Source: an uncultured Verrucomicrobia subdivision 3 bacterium
GTDB lineage: Bacteria > Verrucomicrobiota > Verrucomicrobiia > Limisphaerales > UBA11358
Assembly: GCA_903917705.1 (NCBI GenBank)
Contig: CAIXBQ010000036.1
Location: 1 to 44,035, forward strand
DNA length: 44,035 bases
Reading direction: 5' to 3'
The notes below the pieces were generated by a model. That model saw nothing but the letters and a program-made list of their open reading frames with translations. It searched no databases and had not been told where the DNA came from. This document shows positions 1 to 8,927 of the stretch, in pieces; positions within the stretch are counted from its first letter, which is position 1; every line of letters starts with the position of its first letter. The position numbers and the translations under genes are program-made.

Positions 1-1
1 C

Positions 2-2593
2 CAACTCACGCCCATGATGGCGCAGTATCGCCGCATCAAGGGCGAACTGCCGAAGGATGCCCTGTTGCTGTTCCGCCTCGGCGACTTTTACGAGATGTTT
101 TTTGAGGACGCGCAAGCCGGCGCGCAGCTGCTCAACCTCTCGCTGACGGCGCGCAATGGCGTGCCGATGTGCGGCCTGCCGCATCACGCCGCCAACGGCT
201 ACATCGCCCGGATTCTGAAAGCCGGACGCAAGGTGGCCATTTGCGACCAGACCGAGGAGGCCCGCCCCGGCAAGCTGGTCCAGCGGGAGGTGACTCAAAT
301 CCTTTCGCCCGGCACCCATTTCGACGAGCGGATGCTCGTCGCCGAGCGGAACAATTTTCTGGCCGCGATCTATCCCGCGGGGACGATTTTCGGCCTCGCG
401 CTCGTGGACTTGACCACCGGCGATTTTTTGACCACCGAATTGGAAAATGCCCCGGCCCTGGTCGCGGAACTCGAACGCCTGCGGCCGGCGGAAATTATTT
501 TCCCGGGGGAGGCGGTTTCCTTGCGCGGTTTGCTGCGCGGCGCGTTCCCGATTTTAAGCGGTTACGATGACTGGGCGTTCGCCCCGGAAACCGCTTTTTT
601 CACGGTGAAGGAACATTTCAAGGTCGCATCACTCGACGGCTTTGGGCTGAAAGACAAGGCCGCGGCCATCGGGGCGGCGGGGGGCGCGCTGCATTACCTT
701 ACGCAAAACCTGCGGCGCGATGTGAAACATCTCACGCGCATTTCGTTCTACCAGCGGAGCGATTTTCTCGCGCTGGATTACACCACCCTGCGGCATCTGG
801 AAATTCTCGAGCCGCAACACCATGACGCCCCGCGCAGCGCCTCGCTTTACGGCGCGCTGAACCGCACCGCCACGCCCATGGGCGCGCGCCTGCTGCGCCA
901 ATGGCTTTCCCAGCCGCTCGCGACCGTCGGGCCGATCCGCCGGCGGCAGGAAGCCGTCCAGACCTTTGTGGAAAACACCCTGGGGCTCGATGGTTTTCGC
1001 CAGCAGCTCGCCAAGGTGCGCGATTTGGAACGCACGCTGGGCCGCTTGAGTTCCGGCAGCGGCAACGCCCGCGATTTGGTCGCGCTGCGCCTGGCGCTGG
1101 AACAAATCCCCGCCTTGAAACAGATTCTGGCGGCCGTGGCCCAGGCCATCCCGCGGGCCGGGTCTTGGGTTGACGAGGTGCCCGCGGCTCGCGAGGCCGC
1201 CGGCCCCGCCGGCTTGATTTCCGAACTCAATTCTCAAATTTCCGAATCCCCGGATCTGGTCGAAGTGATTTCCCGCGCCATCGTGGACGAGCCGCCCCTG
1301 CCGATCAAGGAAGGCGGGATGATCCGCGACGGCTTCGACGCGGCGCTGGACGAACTCCGCACCGCCCAGCGCGGCGGCAAAGACTGGATTGCCAAGCTGC
1401 AGGCTGATGAAATCGCCGCCACGGGAATTTCCTCGCTGAAGGTCCGGTTTAATTCGGTTTTTGGTTATTACATCGAAGTCACCCGGACGAATCTCGACAA
1501 GGTGCCGGCGCATTATCACCGCAAGCAGACCGTCGCGAACGGCGAGCGCTTCATCACGCCGGAGTTAAAGGAGATGGAGGGCAAAATCCTGGGCGCGGAA
1601 GAACGCGGCGTGAAACTGGAATATGAAATTTTCCAACACGTGCGCGAGGAGGTGTTGGGCCAGCTGCCGCGGATTCAACAGACCGCTTCCGCGCTGGCGC
1701 AACTAGACGTGCTGGTTTCTTTCGCGGAGACGGCGCGGTTGCATAATTATTGCCGCCCGCACGTTGCCGCTAATGGCGTCATCGATATCCGCGACGGCCG
1801 ACATCCGGTTTTGGAACAGCAGCTCGTGGAAGAACGCTTCGTGCCGAATGATGTCGCGCTGACAAGCATTGCCGCCGGAACATCAGCGGACGACAAGGTG
1901 GCCGCCGGCAAAAACCAAATCGCGCTCATCACCGGGCCCAACATGGCGGGCAAATCCACCTACATCCGGCAGGTGGCGCTGCTCACGCTGCTCGCGCATA
2001 CCGGCAGTTTTGTGCCGGCAGCCGAAGCCCGGATCGACCTGGTCGACCGCATTTTCACCCGCATCGGCGCGAGCGATGACCTGTCGCGCGGACAATCCAC
2101 CTTCATGGTCGAAATGACCGAGACGGCGAACATTTTGAACAACGCCACGCCGCAAAGTTTGATTGTGCTGGATGAAATCGGGCGCGGCACCAGCACCTTC
2201 GACGGCCTGTCGCTCGCGTGGAGCATCGTGGAATTCCTGCACAACCAGGTCGGCGCCAAAACGCTGTTTGCCACGCATTATCATGAGCTGACCGAGCTGG
2301 CGGCGCGGCTGCCGCGCATCAAGAATTTCAACGTGGCCGTGCGCGAGTGGCACGACCAGATTGTGTTTCTCCGCAAAATCGTCGAGGGCGGCACGGATAA
2401 AAGCTACGGCATTCAAGTCGCGCGTCTGGCCGGCGTGCCGAAGGAAGTCTTGGAGCGCGCCAAACAGATTCTCGGCAACCTCGAAGAATCCGAACTCACG
2501 CCGGAAGGCAACGTGCGCCAGCCGCGCCGGCAGCAGGACCGCGAGAAATTAAAATCGCTGTCCCCGCCGCCGCAGTTGGATTTGTTCTCCTGA
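2..2593 (+). CDS. mutS: DNA mismatch repair protein MutS (5' end outside window)
   Basis: MutS recognises mismatches and small loops in DNA and uses ATP to recruit the repair machinery. The frame is open to the left edge: the codons before the first ATG at position 14 read QLTP, matching the usual start of the mismatch-binding domain (TPMMxQY), so the true start lies upstream. The mismatch-wedge motif GDFYEMFF is near residue 25 counted from position 14. The ATPase has Walker A GPNMAGKST near residue 640, Walker B LIVLDEIGRG near 718, and the FATHYHEL signature. The roughly 860 visible residues fit full-length bacterial MutS. The gene leads a tight plus-strand run; the next ATG is 10 nt past its stop. 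Identification is secure. Confidence 0.97.
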   Translation, partial: QLTPMMAQYRRIKGELPKDALLLFRLGDFYEMFFEDAQAGAQLLNLSLTARNGVPMCGLPHHAANGYIARILKAGRKVAICDQTEEARPGKLVQREVTQILSPGTHFDERMLVAERNNFLAAIYPAGTIFGLALVDLTTGDFLTTELENAPALVAELERLRPAEIIFPGEAVSLRGLLRGAFPILSGYDDWAFAPETAFFTVKEHFKVASLDGFGLKDKAAAIGAAGGALHYLTQNLRRDVKHLTRISFYQRSDFLALDYTTLRHLEILEPQHHDAPRSASLYGALNRTATPMGARLLRQWLSQPLATVGPIRRRQEAVQTFVENTLGLDGFRQQLAKVRDLERTLGRLSSGSGNARDLVALRLALEQIPALKQILAAVAQAIPRAGSWVDEVPAAREAAGPAGLISELNSQISESPDLVEVISRAIVDEPPLPIKEGGMIRDGFDAALDELRTAQRGGKDWIAKLQADEIAATGISSLKVRFNSVFGYYIEVTRTNLDKVPAHYHRKQTVANGERFITPELKEMEGKILGAEERGVKLEYEIFQHVREEVLGQLPRIQQTASALAQLDVLVSFAETARLHNYCRPHVAANGVIDIRDGRHPVLEQQLVEERFVPNDVALTSIAAGTSADDKVAAGKNQIALITGPNMAGKSTYIRQVALLTLLAHTGSFVPAAEARIDLVDRIFTRIGASDDLSRGQSTFMVEMTETANILNNATPQSLIVLDEIGRGTSTFDGLSLAWSIVEFLHNQVGAKTLFATHYHELTELAARLPRIKNFNVAVREWHDQIVFLRKIVEGGTDKSYGIQVARLAGVPKEVLERAKQILGNLEESELTPEGNVRQPRRQQDREKLKSLSPPPQLDLFS

Positions 2594-2603
2594 CCTTTTG
2601 CCG

Positions 2604-4088
2604 ATGAATCCAGCCCCGACCAGGTTTGGGAGATTTCTCCAAAAGTTCACCGTTTTGCGCGGCTCGCCCCGCGAACTGTGGATCATTTATGGCGCCTACA
2701 TCCTCGAAAATCTGGCTTACAAAGTGGGCGCGGCCAGCGTGCTGACGCTGTGGCTTTCCTCGGACTTGGGTTTCGGCGACAAGTCCGCCGGGGCGATGAT
2801 CGCGACCTGGTCGGCCATCATGACCTTGATCACGGTGTTCATCGGGCCGCTCACGGATGCGCTCGGGGTGCGGCGGACGTTCCTGCTCGGCTTCGGCGTC
2901 TGTCTCGTGGCGCGCATTGTTATGACGCTGACGGCGGAGCGCTGGCTGGTGCTGCCGTTCGGCCTGTATCTGCAGGCGGCGGGGATCGCGCTGATGATCC
3001 CAGTGATGGCGGCGGCGATGAAGAAATATTCAAATACCGCACAGCGTTCGGTGGCGTTCTCGCTGTATTACGCGCTGATGAACCTCGGCTTCGCGGCGGG
3101 CGACTGGCTGTTCGACCGCGTGCGCAGTCCGCTGCACGGCCTCGGCGAACACGGTCACTGGACGCTGCCGCTCGCCGGCCTGGACCTGAGCACGTATCGT
3201 GTGCTGATTTTGCTGGGCGTGGTCTTCACGATTCCCGGGATGCTGTTGACGTGGTTCTGCCTGCGCGAGGGCGTGGAGGTGACGGACGCTGGCACGACCA
3301 TCACGCCGCGCGAGAAGATGGCGGCGGCGAATCCGCTGGCCGCCCTGGTGACAACGGTGCGCGACACGGCGGTGAAGACGGGCAAAATATTTGCGAGCCT
3401 GTGGCGGCAACCGGCGCTCTACAAGTTTTTGCTGTTTGTCTCGCTGATTGTGGGGGTCAAAATGCTGTTCTTTCATTTGAGCTACACTTTTCCCAAATAT
3501 GGCGTCCGCGAACTGGGGGAGGGCGCACCGATCGCCCACGCCAGCAGCATGTTGAATTCCGTGTTGATCGTGGTGCTGGTGCCGATTTGCGGCGTGCTGA
3601 CGCAAAAAATCACCGCTTACCGGATGATCGTGGTGGGCAGCTTCGTCTCGGCACTGTCGGCTTTTTTTCTCGCCCTGCCCGCCCATTGGTTTCGTCCGCT
3701 GGCGCAGAGCTGGTTCGGCAATTGGATCGGCCATGGGTGGCTTGGCATCAGCGGCGAGGTCAATCCGCTCTACCTGGCTATTTTTCTTTTCATGGTGATG
3801 CTTTCAGTCGGTGAAGCCTTGTGGTCGCCGCGGCTTTATGAATATGCCGCGACAATTGCGCCCAAAGGCCAGGAAGCTTCCTACATGGCGCTTTCCAGCC
3901 TGCCGTTGTTCGGCGCAAAACTGGTTGTCGGCATCACCTCCGGTTCGATGCTCGCGCGATATTGCCCGGAAACCGGCGTGCGTCATCCCGAAACCATGTG
4001 GCTCATCATCGGCGGCATGGCGCTGGTGACGCCGCTCGGCGCCATTTTGTTCCGCAAATATATTCAAGTCCACGAGGCGGGACGCTAG
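2604..4088 (+). CDS. MFS transporter with about 12 membrane segments
   Basis: A 494-residue polytopic inner-membrane protein. Hydrophobic segments appear in two blocks separated by a hydrophilic stretch near residues 230-270, as in major facilitator superfamily carriers. The loop GPLTDALGVRRTF between early helices matches the MFS motif-A pattern (G-x-x-x-D-x-x-G-x-R-R). The general look recalls the POT/peptide branch, but the ExxER signature is not evident, so substrate and family are not assigned. ATG at 2604 is used; a TTG two codons upstream is the alternative. It sits 10 nt after mutS and 1 nt before the mutarotase-like gene, so co-transcription is likely. Confidence 0.82.
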   Translation: MNPAPTRFGRFLQKFTVLRGSPRELWIIYGAYILENLAYKVGAASVLTLWLSSDLGFGDKSAGAMIATWSAIMTLITVFIGPLTDALGVRRTFLLGFGVCLVARIVMTLTAERWLVLPFGLYLQAAGIALMIPVMAAAMKKYSNTAQRSVAFSLYYALMNLGFAAGDWLFDRVRSPLHGLGEHGHWTLPLAGLDLSTYRVLILLGVVFTIPGMLLTWFCLREGVEVTDAGTTITPREKMAAANPLAALVTTVRDTAVKTGKIFASLWRQPALYKFLLFVSLIVGVKMLFFHLSYTFPKYGVRELGEGAPIAHASSMLNSVLIVVLVPICGVLTQKITAYRMIVVGSFVSALSAFFLALPAHWFRPLAQSWFGNWIGHGWLGISGEVNPLYLAIFLFMVMLSVGEALWSPRLYEYAATIAPKGQEASYMALSSLPLFGAKLVVGITSGSMLARYCPETGVRHPETMWLIIGGMALVTPLGAILFRKYIQVHEAGR

Positions 4089-4089
4089 A

Positions 4090-5016
4090 ATGGCCGAAAA
4101 ATATCTTATGGAAATCACCCTCCTCCCCGAAAAACTCCGCCGGCTGGCAATTCCCGGCCGCCTCGAATTTGCCAATGGCCACGGCGGCCTGCCGCTGGTG
4201 AAAGTTCACACGCCGTGGAGCACGGCGGAAATTTACCTGCTTGGCGCCCATGTCGCCGGTTTCCAAAAAAATGGCGGGCCGCCGCTCCTGTTCATGAGCG
4301 CCAGAAGTTATTTTGCCGGCGGCAAGGCCATTCGCGGCGGCGTGCCGATCTGCCTACCGTGGTTCGGCCCGCGCGACGGCGAACCGGCGCATGGCTTTGC
4401 CCGGGTCGCCTCATGGGAAATGGTGGAGACTGCCGCCGCGCCCGACGGTGCCGTGACGATCCGGTTCCGGCTGCCGGAGGATCCGGCGCGGCCCGACTGG
4501 TCGGCGCTGCACGCGGAATACGTCGTGACCGTCGCCGAAACGCTGGCGCTGGAACTCACCGCGGCCAACGCATCGGCGGACCAGACGCTGACGCTGGAAA
4601 ATTGCCTCCACACTTATTTTCAGGTCGGCGACCTTGGCGCGGTCGCCCTCGCCGGCCTTGAGGGCGCCCCGTTTGATGATTTCGCCGCCGGGGCCGGCGG
4701 CGCGCGGCGGCCTGGCGACATGGCCCCGCTCGCCATCACCCGGGAGACCAACCGCGTTTATCCCGACAACACTGCGACGGTGGAAATCCGCGACGCAAAA
4801 TTCAACCGCGTCATTCGCGTGGAAAAATTTAACTCCCGATCCACCGTCGTGTGGAATCCGTGGACAACCCAAAAGCTGCCGGAGGATTTCGACCCCGCCG
4901 AACATCAACACATGGTCTGCGTGGAATCCGGCAATGTGAAGCAGAACCAGCTTTCCCTGCCGCCGGGAAAAATCTCGACGCTGAAAGTGGTGTTGGGCAG
5001 TTCGCCGCTGAAATGA
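4090..5016 (+). CDS. D-hexose-6-phosphate mutarotase / aldose 1-epimerase-like protein (YeaD family)
   Basis: Members of this galactose-mutarotase-fold family interconvert the alpha and beta anomers of hexose 6-phosphates. The 308-residue product has the family landmarks: the block RGGVPICLPWFGPR near residues 82-95, the expected catalytic histidine in AHGFAR at His101, and a second acidic residue in the C-terminal CVESGNV motif. There is no signal peptide, so it should be cytosolic. The start ATG lies 1 nt after the transporter stop, with another in-frame ATG six codons in. Its stop overlaps the dinG start (ATGA). The neighbouring MFS carrier could supply a sugar, but that is inference. Confidence 0.85.
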   Translation: MAEKYLMEITLLPEKLRRLAIPGRLEFANGHGGLPLVKVHTPWSTAEIYLLGAHVAGFQKNGGPPLLFMSARSYFAGGKAIRGGVPICLPWFGPRDGEPAHGFARVASWEMVETAAAPDGAVTIRFRLPEDPARPDWSALHAEYVVTVAETLALELTAANASADQTLTLENCLHTYFQVGDLGAVALAGLEGAPFDDFAAGAGGARRPGDMAPLAITRETNRVYPDNTATVEIRDAKFNRVIRVEKFNSRSTVVWNPWTTQKLPEDFDPAEHQHMVCVESGNVKQNQLSLPPGKISTLKVVLGSSPLK

Positions 5017-7178
5017 TAGCCCTTTCCGAAATCCACCCCGGCGGCGGTGACTTGGTTTCGCTGGTTGAGGACATCTTTTCCCCCGCGGGTATTCTGTCCC
5101 AAGCCAGGAATTTTGAGTTCCGCCCGCAGCAGCAGGAAATGGCCGTGGCCGTGGCGCGGGCCTTGCAACTTCAGGAGCATCTCGCCGTCGAGGCCGGCAC
5201 CGGCGTCGGCAAATCGCTGGCCTATCTGATTCCGGCGATTTTATTCGCGGTGGCACAGAAGAAAAAAGCGGTGGTCTCGACCCATACGATCAATTTGCAG
5301 GAGCAGCTCACGGAAAAGGACCTGCCGATGCTCGCGGGCGTTTTGGCCGCGCTGCCGGAACCCGTGAAGTTCAGCTATGCGATGCTCAAGGGCCGCGCCA
5401 ATTATCTCTGCACGCGCCGGCTGCAGAAGGCGATGCAGCAGAGCGGCAACTTGTTCACCTCCTCCGAGGCCGAGGAATTGCAGCGCATCTACGAATGGTC
5501 CAAGGAAACGAAGGACGGCAGTTTGTCGGATTTTGAAATCGAGCCGGACCCGAAAGTCTGGGCGCAGGTCTGTTCCGAGCGCGGCCTGTGCTCGCCGAAA
5601 ACGTGTGGTCACCAGTCGGACTTCGCGCGCGATCACGACGTTTGTTTTTTCCAGCGGGTGCGGAACCGGATTTTGTCGGCCGACGTGGTGATTCTGAACC
5701 ACACGCTGTTCTTCACGCTGCTCGGCGGCGTGGATGAGGAGCTGGCGGGCGGCATTTTGTTCAAGAACGACTTCGTGATTTTCGACGAGGCGCACACCAT
5801 GGAGAGCGTGGCGTCGCGGCACATCGGCTTGAGCGTGTCGAGCGGGCAGGTGCGTTATTCGCTGAACCGACTGTGGAACCCGCGCACCGAAAAAGGCCTG
5901 CTGGCGACGCTGCGCCAGGGCAAGGCCGTCAAGCTCGTCGCGGAGATTTTGAGCGAGTCGGACCGGTTTTTTGAGAGCGTCGAGGCGGCGTGCGAGGAAA
6001 TCCAGGCGGCGGCCAAACCCGGGCTTTCCGGCGGTGAGAGCGGCCCGGCCCGCCGGCGCGAATGGAAAGAGCTGCGCATCCGCCGCGCAGAATTGGTGAA
6101 AGACAATGTCACTCTGCCGATTCAACGACTGCGCGAAGCCGTGAGCGAACTGGTGAAAACCAGCGACGACAAGGAGATCGGCCAGGAGTTGATCGAGTGC
6201 AACCGGCGGCTGGGCGAATTGAAAATCGAGGTCGCGGAATTTTTGAGCCAGCAGGCCGACGACCATGTCTATTGGGTGGAACGCGGCGGCAAGTCACAAC
6301 GGAATCTGTCCCTGAACGCCGCGCCCGTGGACGTGGCGGAATTTCTGCGCCGCCGTTTGTTCGAGACTGACACGAGCGTCATCATGACCAGCGCCACGCT
6401 GGCGATTTCCGCCAAAGGCGTGGACGGTTCCAAGTTGAAGGTGGAAAGTACTTCCGCCGCACCGCGCAAGAAAACCTTCAACCGGCAACCAGCAACCAGC
6501 AACGGGTCGCTCAATTATTTTGTGAAACGGGTGGGGGCGGAAGCGGCGACGCAGTTGCAGGTCGGCACGCCGTTCGATTATGAGCGGCAGATGAAATTAT
6601 TTGTCGCCCAAAAAATGCCCGATCCGCGCGAGCAGGGCTATGCGGAGGCGCTGGAACACTGGATCGAGCATTTCGTGAAACAAACGCACGGCAAGGCGTT
6701 CGTGCTGTTCACCAGCTACAAGCTGATGCAGGAAGTTGCGGACCGGTTGCGGCCGTTTTTTGAGCGGCTGAAGCTGGAACTATTCGTGCAGGGCACGGGC
6801 ACGCCGCGCTCGACGATGCTGGAAAAATTCAAGGCGGACGAGGACTCGGTGCTGTTCGGCACGGACAGTTTCTGGCAGGGCGTGGACGTGCCCGGCGCGG
6901 CGCTCTCCAACGTCATCATCACGCGGCTGCCGTTCGCGGTGCCGGATCATCCGCTGATCGAGGCGCGCCTCGAGGCCATCGAGGCGCGCGGCGGCAATGC
7001 CTTCGGCGAATTTTCCCTGCCGGAAGCCATTTTAAAATTCCGCCAGGGGGTGGGGCGCCTAATCCGGACGAAAACCGACACCGGCATCATTGTCGTGCTG
7101 GACAACCGGATTCTCACCAAAAAATACGGCCGGTCGTTTCTCGACGCGCTGCCGCCCTGCCCGGTGGAAATTGTGTGA
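5013..7178 (+). CDS. dinG: ATP-dependent DNA helicase, DinG/XPD-like superfamily 2
   Basis: DinG-type helicases are 5'-3' iron-sulfur helicases that resolve R-loops and other DNA structures. The 721-residue product has Walker A EAGTGVGKS near residues 60-68 and a DEAH box (IFDEAHTME) near 256. Between them lie cysteines around residues 132-207 (NYLC, VCSERGLC, KTCGH, DVCFF) fitting the 4Fe-4S domain. The C-terminal helicase motifs include GTDSFWQGVDVPG and RQGVGRLIR. ATG 5013 was chosen because it gives the normal N-terminus and an ATGA overlap with the previous gene; the open frame itself runs 54 codons further upstream. Residues about 469-498 are encoded by a repeat insertion with a 7-bp period and are probably a lineage-specific loop. 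Confidence 0.88.
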   Translation: MIALSEIHPGGGDLVSLVEDIFSPAGILSQARNFEFRPQQQEMAVAVARALQLQEHLAVEAGTGVGKSLAYLIPAILFAVAQKKKAVVSTHTINLQEQLTEKDLPMLAGVLAALPEPVKFSYAMLKGRANYLCTRRLQKAMQQSGNLFTSSEAEELQRIYEWSKETKDGSLSDFEIEPDPKVWAQVCSERGLCSPKTCGHQSDFARDHDVCFFQRVRNRILSADVVILNHTLFFTLLGGVDEELAGGILFKNDFVIFDEAHTMESVASRHIGLSVSSGQVRYSLNRLWNPRTEKGLLATLRQGKAVKLVAEILSESDRFFESVEAACEEIQAAAKPGLSGGESGPARRREWKELRIRRAELVKDNVTLPIQRLREAVSELVKTSDDKEIGQELIECNRRLGELKIEVAEFLSQQADDHVYWVERGGKSQRNLSLNAAPVDVAEFLRRRLFETDTSVIMTSATLAISAKGVDGSKLKVESTSAAPRKKTFNRQPATSNGSLNYFVKRVGAEAATQLQVGTPFDYERQMKLFVAQKMPDPREQGYAEALEHWIEHFVKQTHGKAFVLFTSYKLMQEVADRLRPFFERLKLELFVQGTGTPRSTMLEKFKADEDSVLFGTDSFWQGVDVPGAALSNVIITRLPFAVPDHPLIEARLEAIEARGGNAFGEFSLPEAILKFRQGVGRLIRTKTDTGIIVVLDNRILTKKYGRSFLDALPPCPVEIV
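6434..6503. repeat. 7-bp-period repeat inside dinG with complementary arms
   Basis: A left arm GTTGAAGGT (6434-6442) is complementary to ACCTTCAAC (6474-6482), separated by 31 nt. It is followed by the tandem heptamers GCAACCA, GCAACCA, GCAAC (6485-6503). The stretch stays in frame and encodes a Ser/Lys/Pro/Asn-rich segment (KLKVES, then NRQPATSNG) not expected in the helicase fold. Confidence 0.6.
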
Positions 7179-7205
7179 GTTGAAACGGCCCCGCCGCTTC
7201 CCGCC

Positions 7206-7233
7206 TTGTCGGCGGGGGACTTTCTGTTAACTT
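7206..7233 (+). promoter_or_regulatory. candidate promoter of prfC, near-leaderless
   Basis: A -35-like TTGTCG (7206-7211) and -10-like TAACTT (7228-7233) are separated by 16 nt, and the GTG start of prfC follows 10 nt later with no Shine-Dalgarno sequence. The CCCGCC/GGCGGG inverted repeat at 7200-7216 overlaps the -35 and could also act as a weak dinG terminator. Confidence 0.4.
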
Positions 7234-7243
7234 CCCTGCCTTT

Positions 7244-8845
7244 GTGAGCATTGCAAAAGAAATCTCCCGGCGGCGCACGTTCGCCATCATCTCGCATCCG
7301 GACGCGGGCAAGACCACGTTGACGGAGAAGCTGCTGCTGTATGGCGGCGCGGTGCAGCTCGCCGGGTCCGTCACCGCGCGCAAAAACCAGCGCGCCACCA
7401 CCTCGGACTGGATGGAGCTGGAAAAAAAACGCGGCATCTCCATCAGCTCCACGGTGCTGCAATTCGACTATGACGGCTTCCGCATCAACCTGCTCGACAC
7501 GCCCGGCCACAAGGATTTTTCCGAGGACACTTACCGCGTGCTCACCGCCGTGGATTCCGTGGTGATGGTGATTGATTCCGCCAAAGGCATCGAGCCCCAG
7601 ACGCGCAAGTTGTTCGAAGTCTGCCGCCAGCGCGGCGTGCCGATTTTCACGTTCATGAACAAATGCGACCGGCCGATGAAGGATCCGCTCGCGCTGCTCG
7701 ACGAACTGGAGCGGGTGCTCGGCATCGGCGCGTTTCCGGTGAACTGGCCCATCGGCAACGGCCCGGATTTCCAGGGCGTCTATGACCGGCAGACGAAGAC
7801 GATGCACACTTTCGAGCGCGTCGTGGGCGGCAAATATCGCGCGCCGGTGTCCGTCGGCGGGCTGCATGATCCGGCGGTGCGCGGCAATTTGAGCGAGGCC
7901 GACTTCCACAAAACGGTCGAGGAATTGGAGATGCTCGAGCACGCCGGTGAAATTTTTGACGATGCGGCCGTCCTCGCCGGCAAAAGCACGCCCGTTTTTT
8001 TCGGCAGTGGCGTGAACAATTTCGGCGTGCAGCTTCTGCTCGACGGTTTTCTGAAACATTCGCCGGCGCCCAAATCCCGCGTGATGGGCGGCATTGAAAT
8101 AGCCCCGGAAAATCCGGCGTTTTCCGGTTTCATTTTCAAGATCCAGGCGAACATGGACCCAAAACACCGCGATCGCATCGCGTTCGTCCGCGTCTGCTCC
8201 GGCAAATTCGAGCGCGATATGACCGTTCATCATTCGCGCACGGAAAAAAAAGTCCGCCTGTCCAGTTCGCACAAGCTCTTCGGCAACGAACGCGAAACGG
8301 TGGACGAGGCTTTCCCCGGCGATGTCATCGGCCTCGTCGGCCACGACAGCTTCGGCATCGGCGACACCCTGACGACCGATCCCAGAATCCTCTATAAGGA
8401 AATTCCGCGGTTCACTCCGGAAGCTTTTTCTTATCTGCACAATCCGAACACGGGGAAATACAAGCAGTTCCGCCAGGGCCTGGACCAGCTCCTGCAGGAA
8501 GGGGTCATCCAGGCGCTGTATCTGCGCAATTCCTCCATTAAAACGCCTTTGCTCGCCGCCGTCGGCCCGCTGCAATTTGAGGTGGTTCAATTCCGCCTCG
8601 AAAGTGAATACGGCGCGGAATCCCGCCTCGAAGCTGCGCCGTGGAGCGTCGTCCGCTGGCTGCCGACGGACCTCAAGGAAGACGCGCTGGACGCGCTTTC
8701 CCTGCCCACCGGCGCGCGGCTCGCCTACGACCTCGGTAAAAATCCCGTCGTACTATTTCAAAACGATTGGTCGGCTAATTATTTCGGCGAAACGAACCGG
8801 AATTGTCCGCTTTCCGTGCTGCCGGTGCAGACGGTCAGAGAATAG
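7244..8845 (+). CDS. prfC: peptide chain release factor 3 (PrfC/RF-3)
   Basis: RF-3 is a translational GTPase that removes RF1/RF2 from the ribosome after peptide release. The 533-residue length is typical. GTPase motifs are clear: G1 HPDAGKTT (residues 18-25), the switch region with RGISISS, G3 DTPGHKDF (near 85), and G4 NKCD (near 140). The IEPQTRKLFEVCR block and the C-terminal domain also match RF-3 rather than EF-G. The start is GTG 7244: it gives the canonical N-terminus (SIAKEISRRRTFAIISHPDAGK) and no ATG is available. A long open frame on the opposite strand here is a shadow. Confidence 0.97.
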   Translation: MSIAKEISRRRTFAIISHPDAGKTTLTEKLLLYGGAVQLAGSVTARKNQRATTSDWMELEKKRGISISSTVLQFDYDGFRINLLDTPGHKDFSEDTYRVLTAVDSVVMVIDSAKGIEPQTRKLFEVCRQRGVPIFTFMNKCDRPMKDPLALLDELERVLGIGAFPVNWPIGNGPDFQGVYDRQTKTMHTFERVVGGKYRAPVSVGGLHDPAVRGNLSEADFHKTVEELEMLEHAGEIFDDAAVLAGKSTPVFFGSGVNNFGVQLLLDGFLKHSPAPKSRVMGGIEIAPENPAFSGFIFKIQANMDPKHRDRIAFVRVCSGKFERDMTVHHSRTEKKVRLSSSHKLFGNERETVDEAFPGDVIGLVGHDSFGIGDTLTTDPRILYKEIPRFTPEAFSYLHNPNTGKYKQFRQGLDQLLQEGVIQALYLRNSSIKTPLLAAVGPLQFEVVQFRLESEYGAESRLEAAPWSVVRWLPTDLKEDALDALSLPTGARLAYDLGKNPVVLFQNDWSANYFGETNRNCPLSVLPVQTVRE

Positions 8846-8885
8846 GCGCGCAGCGCTGGAAGGTTTGGGGGTGTTTGCAGCCGTG

Positions 8886-8903
8886 ACTCCCCGGGCGGGG
8901 GGT
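8886..8903 (+). terminator. candidate terminator between the convergent genes prfC and the MBL hydrolase
   Basis: ACTCCCC (8886-8892) pairs with GGGGGGT (8897-8903), including one G-T pair, around a GGGC loop. A T-rich tract begins about 14 nt later (8917 onward), further than ideal, so this is only moderately convincing. Confidence 0.35.
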
Positions 8904-8927
8904 TCCTGACCGATTGATTTTTTCCTT

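Noticed and set aside
6947-8590. 547-codon open frame on the minus strand across prfC
   Set aside because: It is antisense to a secure RF-3 gene; its translation is Arg/His/Gly-rich with no family likeness, typical of high-GC shadow frames.
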